Source: Ariolimax columbianus
Lineage: Eukaryota; Mollusca; Gastropoda; Stylommatophora; Arionidae
Length of the DNA stretch: 64,000 bases
Assembly (NCBI GenBank): GCA_036924085.1
Contig: JAVGWX010000011.1
Span: 33,912,386 to 33,976,385 of the forward strand
Reading direction: 5' to 3'
Both the position numbers and the translations under genes were made by a program. The notes under the pieces were generated by a model. The model did not search any database. It had not been told where the DNA came from and saw only the letters and a program-made list of their open reading frames with translations. Positions 58,310 to 64,000 of the stretch are shown here, piece by piece. The number at the start of each line of letters is the position of its first letter. The first letter of the stretch is position 1.

Positions 58310-59180
58310 ATCATCCGTCCCGTAATCTAGAAGGTCGTTGAGGCACCGTTATTGCAGTTTGTCAAACCAGTTCCCGCCATACGTCTCGATTTTTCGTCAT
58401 GGTATTAGTTTCAGCTATAGACCTTCCCATCCACTCTTTTAAATTGTCCTCCCATCTCCTTTTTTGGTCTCCCTCTCCCACGATTTCCAGGCACAGTGCC
58501 TTGCAGAGCGGTCATGGTCAGCCAACCCCCCCCCCCTTCCCTCCCCTTACACCCCACACACGATCGTGATATATGTCCATATCATGTTCGTGTTTTTACT
58601 ATAGTCAATAAGTTTTTATATTGACTCCTTTCTAACAATTGCAAGAACACACTCGTTTGTAACGCGATCCAAATATGAAATGCCAAGAATTCTTCGCAAG
58701 CATCTCATTTCCATTACGCAAATTTTACGTTCTAGGTCAGCCGTCAGAGTCCAAGTCTCACACACTTAGAGGTATACCGAGGTGTCCATTGAATACATGA
58801 AAGTCAGCTTCGATTTAAGGCTAAATGCTTTTCTTTCCAGATTATTAGCTGTGCGACCATCCGCGTAACACTTTCCAGAGGTTCACCTTTGACCATAATT
58901 GGATATAAAATACTCTCTGGGGCCTTGACCATGATCTTACTCTTCTCTGCACCGATTTCCATCCCAAATTTATGGGCATCATTGTCCAGGTTTGGGACTA
59001 GCCTTGCAAGTTCAGGTTCTGTTCCAGCCAGACCGGTAATGTCGTGGGCAAACCGGAGGTTGGTGAGTATGCGCCCACCTATACTGACCGTCCCTACGGT
59101 GTTCATCCACTTCGAGTTTAATGCTCTATAAAAATATATATTTCTAGAATTACTTTCACACAGTATATATTCATTTGAAT
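58310..59180 (-). pseudogene. RTE-type RT, catalytic box to C-terminus
   Basis: Minus strand: TVSIGGRILTNLRFAHDITG LAGTEPELARL (RFADD degraded to RFAHD), FGMEIGAEKSKIMV, then EMRCLRRILGISYLDRVTNE and TALQGTVPGNRGRGRPKKE. The GGR..NLRFADDI..LAG and RGRPKKRW boxes identify a non-LTR RT of the type common in molluscs. The catalytic Asp change and several stops make it dead. Confidence 0.8.
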
Positions 59181-59199
59181 ACTTCTTCTTATACCCACT

Positions 59200-59490
59200 G
59201 TTCATGCGACGTCGCAAATAGGAGGAATGCGAAGTCTTCCGGTTTATGCTAGGTGGATGGCATGTAATGTCGGCATGGTGAGCTTTTGGAGTGTTTCTTC
59301 GATCTCCTCTATCCATCGTCGTCTGGGTCGACCTCTTGCTCATGGCCCTGAAACATCAATGTCAGTATGATTTCACTGCAGGTTGATCATACCGTATATT
59401 TGTCAAATGACCAAATCACTTTATTTTCTGTGCGTCAAAATAGTAGTTAGTTGGTGCAGTCTCCGCCATATTTCTCAGCGTGATGTAGCA
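59200..59490 (-). pseudogene. Non-LTR polyprotein tail and 3' UTR
   Basis: Minus strand one frame reads [20 protein letters not shown] followed by TMPTLHAIHLA. 59325-59480 is the segment duplicated at 4750-4920. Confidence 0.6.
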
Positions 59491-59797
59491 ATACTGTGGC
59501 AATATAATTTTGTTCCTATTTTTTTGGGGTCAAGAATCTTTGGTCATGCTGTATCTGCAGGCCAGTCGTTATGATGAAGTCTGTAGTCTACACCAGGTCG
59601 AAGCAGCTTTTGTCTCAGCTCCATGCCCTTTGATCAGGTATGTCATCTCTTAACACTCTTAATATTGTAATAATAATTATTATACAATACTGATAAACAC
59701 TATAATGTCTGCTTAATCTTAGTTTTATTTTAAGTAAAATGGTTTGTTGCAAGGAAAAATACATCAGTCTTTAACATCGAATACATTTAATGTTGGC
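59491..59797. other. Intergenic, no gene
   Basis: AT-rich with no recognisable feature. Confidence 0.4.
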
Positions 59798-60190
59798 CTA
59801 TTTCCAAATATGAACACTTTGTTCAATTTTTCTTTTATATAATAATTTTAACCTCTTCTCTTCACTCAACAAATTTTCAATCACTAAATCATAAAATGAG
59901 TCTTTCAGTCTTAAGTCTTGTAACATTATCTTTTCTGTACAAATTAGACTCAAGTCACTCAAACGATCTTGAATCTGAGTGCACGTACAATAGATATATG
60001 TCCGCTTTAAAGCAGAAAATGAGCGCTCTACAGAACTTGTAGTACCAGGAATAGTCAAAATAAGTTCACTTAGTTTGTACACTTCTTTCATTCCAGATTC
60101 CAAATCACTGTTTTTAATAAACATAACAGGTTCAATAATAGACAACCTTTGGAGTTCAGAACTTACATCAATTAGCTAGTGCACTTTTAA
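59798..60190 (-). pseudogene. hAT-family transposase, C-terminal dimerisation domain
   Basis: A 115-codon minus-strand frame from 60145, open a little further upstream. It contains LSELILTIPGTTSSVERSFS ALKRTYIY, RLSDLSLICTEK and FYDLVIE. The pattern (L.L.IP.T...VERSFS.LK.. then RL..L.LI..E) is the hAT dimerisation domain as found in ZMYM1-like transposases. The DDE catalytic part, zinc finger and terminal repeats are not found, so this is a fragment. It is the only DNA-transposon protein in the window. Confidence 0.85.
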
Positions 60191-60339
60191 GACGGAAGAT
60201 CAAATGTTGTTTCATAAGATAATCTTATTGTATTTAAGAGTTCACAGGGAAAGATTTTTCTGTAGTTGTCAAATTTATGATGTGCTAGAAGTTGGAAACA
60301 ATTATCGTTTAGAAAATGATGTGTATCTTGTTTTTATTT

Positions 60340-60500
60340 GTTTTATTTTTAGATTGTCGGTAATTTAACAATACAGCCTCCCGAAAAACTGGCTCCAACT
60401 TTCAGTGCAGGCTGTGTTAGTCTTTGGATATCCATCATCGATGTTCTGTTTAAGTGTTGCGAACGCATTCCGTTCTCCGGACTACATCCTGCTACTTGCA
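60340..60500. repeat. Dispersed repeat fragment shared with 25 kb SINE-like repeat
   Basis: gcattccgttctccggacta plus catcctgctact is the complement of agtagtagaatgtagtccag plus agaacggaatgcg at 25105-25140. Confidence 0.55.
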
Positions 60501-60529
60501 TAGTCCTTTTCATGGCTAGGTAGCAAGAG

Positions 60530-60830
60530 TTTGAAAATGGACGAAGAAGAGGAAGAAGAAAAAGAAGTAAAGAAGAAAAAGAAGAAGAAGAAGCTCCCCT
60601 GGTCCAGACTGCCTCTCTTTGGTCTGCATAAGTGAGGCAGCCCTTCAGGATATGTTCTGGTGTTTGCTTGAGTGCGCCGCAATTGCACGTGGCGGTGTCT
60701 CCAAGGCCATTATATGGAGGTGGGCCTTGAGTCTGCAATGTCCGGTTCTGAGTCTGGCGATATTTGTCTGTCTATCTCTGCCAAGTTTGTCTATGCAGAC
60801 TTGCTGACGAGGTGGAGGATTGACGTGGTC
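60530..60830 (-). pseudogene. Jockey-type RNase H tail fragment
   Basis: Minus strand, two frames: DRQTNIARLRTGHCRLKAHL, then NGLGDTATCNCGALKQTPEH ILKGCLTYADQREAVW. This is the cysteine-rich tail after RNase H (LRTGH.RL..HL..C.CG..TEHIL..C..Y). A GAA/TTC-rich tract at 60541-60592 follows. A different family from copies 1-3. Confidence 0.7.
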
Positions 60831-60955
60831 CCCGAAGTAGTGAATGACATGCAGATGAAGCCAGGCATAGCACAACCACCTGGAAGACACCGGTCCACCT
60901 TTATCAGCACGCTCGGGACGTGTGGAAAGCTACCGTAACCCGCCACTTAATACCA
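60800..60955 (-). repeat. Dispersed repeat family X, copy 3
   Basis: Complement of the 24.5 and 25.9 kb copies: ccaggcatagcacaaccacc, caggtccacc-like and tcagcacgctcgggacgtgt. It immediately precedes the 97-bp satellite. Confidence 0.75.
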
Positions 60956-60959
60956 GAAA

Positions 60960-63310
60960 AGAGTTCTCATTCACAACAAATTGTTAAAGTGTACCATTAT
61001 ATAGTAATGGTTGGGACGATGAGGCTAACGTCTGGTCAGGTAAAACACACTGATCAAACAATGCTAGCCAGGATCAGGAGAAATATACTAGCCAAGACCC
61101 TCACCTGACGGGACGATGAGGCTAACGTCTGGTCAGGTAAAACACACTGATCAAACAATGCTAGCCAGGATCAGGAGAAATATACTAGCCAAGACCCTCA
61201 CCTGACGGGACGATGAGGCTAACGTCTGGTCAGGTAAAACACACTGATCAAACAATGCTAGCCAGGATCAGGAGAAATATACTAGCCAAGACCCTCACCT
61301 GACGGGACGATGAGGCTAACGTCTGGTCAGGCAAAACACACTGATCAAACAATGTTAGCCAGGGTCAGGAGAAATATACTAGCCAAGACCCTCACCTGAC
61401 GGGACGATGAGGCTAACGTCTGGTCAGGTAAAACACACTGATCAAACAATGCTAGCCAGGATCAGGAGAAATATACTAGCCAAGACCCTCACCTGACGGG
61501 ACGATGAGGCTAACGTCTGGTCAGGTAAAACACACTGATCAAACAATGTTAGCCAGGGTCAGGTAAAACACACTGATCAAACAATATTAGCCAGGATCAG
61601 GCAAAACACATTGATCAAACAATGTTAGCCAGGATCAGGCAAAACACACTGATCAAACAATGTTAGCCAGGATCAGGCAAAACACACTGATCAAACAATG
61701 TTAGCCAGGATCAGGTAAAACACACTGGTCAAACAATGTTAGCCAGGATCAGGAGAAATATACTGGCCAAGACCCTCACCTGACGGGACGATGAGGCTAA
61801 CGTCTGGTCAGGTAAAACACACTGGTCAAACAATGTTAGCCAGGGTCAGGCAAAACACACTGATCAAACAATGTTAGCCAGGGTCAGGCAAAACACACTG
61901 ATCAAACAATGTTAGCCAGGATCAGGAGAAATATACTGGCCAAGACCCTCACCTGACGGGACGATGAGGCTAACGTCTGGTCAGGTAAAACACACTGATC
62001 AAACAATGTTAGCCAGGGTCAGGAGAAATATACTAGCCAAGACCCTCACCTGACGGGACGATGAGGCTAACGTCTGGTCAGGTAAAACACACTGATCAAA
62101 CAATGTTAGCCAGGGTCAGGATAAATATACTAGCCAAGACCCTCACCTGACGGGACGATGAGGCTAACGTGTGGAAAGGTAAAACACACTGATCAAACAA
62201 TGTTAGCCAGGGTCAGGAGAAATATACTAGCCAAGACCTTCACCTGACGGGACGATGAGGCTAACGTCTGGTCAGGCAAAACACACTGATCAAACAATGT
62301 TAGCCAGGGTCAGGAGAAATATACTAGCCAAGACCCTCACCTGACGGGACGATAGGGCTAACGTCTGGTCAGGCAAAACACACTGATCAAACAATGTTAG
62401 CCAGGGTCAGGAGAAATATACTAGCCAAGACCCTCACCTGACGGGACGATGAGGCTAACGTCTGGTCAGGTAAAACACACTGATCAAACAATGCTAGCCA
62501 GGATCAGGAGAAATATACTAGCCAAGACCCTCACCTGACGGGACGATGAGGCTAACGTCTGGTCAGGCAAAACACACTGATCAAACAATGTTAGCCAGGG
62601 TCAGGAGAAATATACTAGCCAAGACCCTCACCTGACGGGACGATGAGGCTAACGTCTGGTCAGGTAAAACACACTGACCAAACAATGTTAGCCAGGATCA
62701 GGAGAAATATACTAGCCAAGACCCTCACATGACGGGACGATGAGGCTAACGTCTGGTCAGGTAAAACACACTGATCAAACAATGTTAGCCAGGATCAGGA
62801 GAAATATACTAGCCAAGACCCTCACCTGACGGGACGATGAGGCTAACGTCTGGTCAGGCAAAACACACTGATCAAACAATGTTAGCCAGGGTCAGGAGAA
62901 ATATACTAGCCAAGACCCTCACCTGACGGGACGATGAGGCTAACGTCTGGTCAGGTAAAACACACTGATCAAACAATGTTAGCCAGGATCAGGAGAAATA
63001 TACTAGCCAAGACCCTCACCTGACGGGACGATGAGGCTAACGTCTGGTCAGGTAAAACACACTGATCAAACAATGTTATCCAGGATCAGGAGAAATATAC
63101 TAGCCAAGACCCTCACCTGACGGGACGATGAGGCTAACGTCTGGTCAGGTAAAACACACTGATCAAACAATGTTAGCCAGGATCAGGAGAAATATACTAG
63201 CCAAGACCCTCACCTGACGGGACGATGAGGCTAACGTCTGGTCAGGCAAAACACACTGATCAAACAATGTTAGCCAGGATCAGGAGAAATATACTGGCCA
63301 AGACCCTTAC
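60960..63310. repeat. Satellite of 97-bp units with 38-bp sub-units
   Basis: The 97-bp period is exact at the start (gggacgatgagg at 61013, 61110, 61207). The unit is gggacgatgaggctaacgtc, tggtcaggtaaaacacactg, atcaaacaatgttagccagg, atcaggagaaatatactagc, caagaccctcacctgac. At 61550-61740 and 61830-61920 the array switches to tandem 38-bp sub-units (aaaacacactgatcaaacaa plus tgttagccaggatcaggc). More than 20 units. The region from tcaggtaaaa to caccaagac-like ends is homologous to the complement of the tail of repeat family X. Confidence 0.96.
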
Positions 63311-63575
63311 CTGACCTCCTTGTTGGTCGTCCTGGAAACGGGCTGTTGTCGAGGACATCAGCCTGGCTAACAAAGTGAGGTTCGATGTGATCTCTGTAGT
63401 AGTGAGTGACACGCAGATGAAGCCAATCATTGCACAGCCGTCTGGAGGACCCCTGTCTACTTCATCAGCACGCTCGGGATGTCAGGAAAGCTACTACATA
63501 CTGCCACAAGTTCCGTCTTTTTCAAGGCGCACAAAAGGATTACCAACCAATTGTGGGCATTAGCAACCAACCAAT
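63311..63575 (-). repeat. Dispersed repeat family X, copy 4
   Basis: Continues directly from the last satellite unit: cctggaaacgggctgttgtc, cagcctggctaacaaagtga, cgcagatgaagccaatcatt, ttcatcagcacgctcgggat, and aattgtgggcatt at its end. It is the complement of 25925-26200. Confidence 0.8.
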
Positions 63576-63779
63576 CATAGTAATGGTTCCACATCTTGTA
63601 GAAACGTGTCTCTCAGCTACTTCTAGATGTCGCTAGTTGCAGTTATTGGCACAACCTTTGGGTGTTTGTTCTCTCTGTTATTCTGAGTCTCCCTTTCAGT
63701 GACCTCTTATCAAATGTCCTCTTTCTGACCAACTGATTACGGTTATGGGACACAGACTGGACAAAGTTTAGTACAACTC
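63576..63779. other. Intergenic, no gene
   Basis: No recognisable feature. Confidence 0.35.
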
Positions 63780-64000
63780 TTGCTTTCGAATAAACATTTG
63801 AAGAACTTCTTTACATTAGTTCAGTCCAGTTGTCAAACCACTTATATGTGAGCGGCGTGGGTGAACTTAAGTCGTCTAGTTGGGCCAGGTATTTTGCTTC
63901 GCTTATAGTAAGTCTGTATCCCTGAAGGATTACTCTTACGATATCTACCCATCGCGGTATCCCCTGGGCTGTGGCCAGAACTTCGTGTGTTATAGGCGTG
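63780..64000 (-). pseudogene. Possible RTE-type polyprotein C-terminus (runs off right edge)
   Basis: Minus strand: IPRWVDIVRVILQGYRLTIS EAKYLAQLDDL ending WFDNWTELM and a stop. It resembles the terminal RRWVD..DL..LGLTLREA..LAQD segment. Weak but in one open frame. Confidence 0.45.

Noticed and set aside
49550..63310. Regular repeats resembling CRISPR arrays
   Set aside because: No unique spacers; whole units are tandem copies, the genome is eukaryotic, and no cas genes are present.

Overview
This is a eukaryotic window, very probably from a lophotrochozoan and most likely a gastropod mollusc. That placement is an inference from the retroelement repertoire and from the intron-rich animal gene; no species-diagnostic locus is present. 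There are no operons or bacterial features. The only host protein-coding gene I can support is glutamine-dependent NAD+ synthetase (NADSYN1) on the minus strand. It starts at ATG 33608 and runs leftward out of the window. Eleven exons could be placed (33524-33608, 26336-26396, 24079-24195, 13444-13497, 11000-11141, 7315-7521, 6293-6424, 3936-4010, 3362-3486, 2821-2972, 1169-1337). All have GT..AG introns and compatible phases, and together they give 439 codons plus 2 nt. They carry the Glu45-Lys114-Cys175 glutaminase triad and the SGGIDS ATP-pyrophosphatase loop. The remaining C-terminal exons lie beyond the left edge.

Region by region. 1-33.6 kb is NADSYN1, whose introns are packed with repeats: small minisatellites (29, 35, 30 and 27 bp units), an RTE-type retrotransposon with a nested Jockey-type fragment (7.6-9.8 kb), a 6.8 kb satellite of 37-bp units inside intron 3 only about 160 bp from exon 4 (13.66-20.47 kb), an RTE endonuclease fragment split by a Jockey-type insertion (20.9-23.8 kb), SINE-like repeats (24.5-26.3 kb), an I-clade element with RNase H (26.7-29.3 kb), and a Daphne-like element split by a fold-back insertion (29.3-31.6 kb). 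33.6-35.1 kb is the upstream region of NADSYN1. 35.18-41.27 kb holds a nearly full-length Tx1-clade non-LTR retrotransposon (ORF1 with a CCHC-like knuckle, ORF2 with endonuclease, reverse transcriptase and a terminal zinc motif). A perfect 19-nt copy of the U2 snRNA 5' end lies at its head. 41.3-49.5 kb is a mosaic of a tRNA-derived SINE, a CR1 3' half, a 3.2 kb Jockey-type element flanked by a 12-bp target duplication, and RT fragments. 49.55-56.26 kb is a satellite of 80/81-bp units, each with a perfect 8-bp-stem hairpin. 56.3-60.9 kb holds more RT fragments and the dimerisation domain of a hAT transposase. 60.96-63.31 kb is a third satellite (97/38 bp) built from the tail of a repeat that flanks it on both sides.

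The pieces do not form a pathway. The window is one housekeeping gene swollen by transposable elements, plus a retroelement-dense intergenic region. The most interesting items are the U2-headed Tx1 element, the satellite seeded from a transposon tail, the repeated landing of one Jockey-type family inside other retroelements, and the recurrent 3' hairpin of the CR1 copies.
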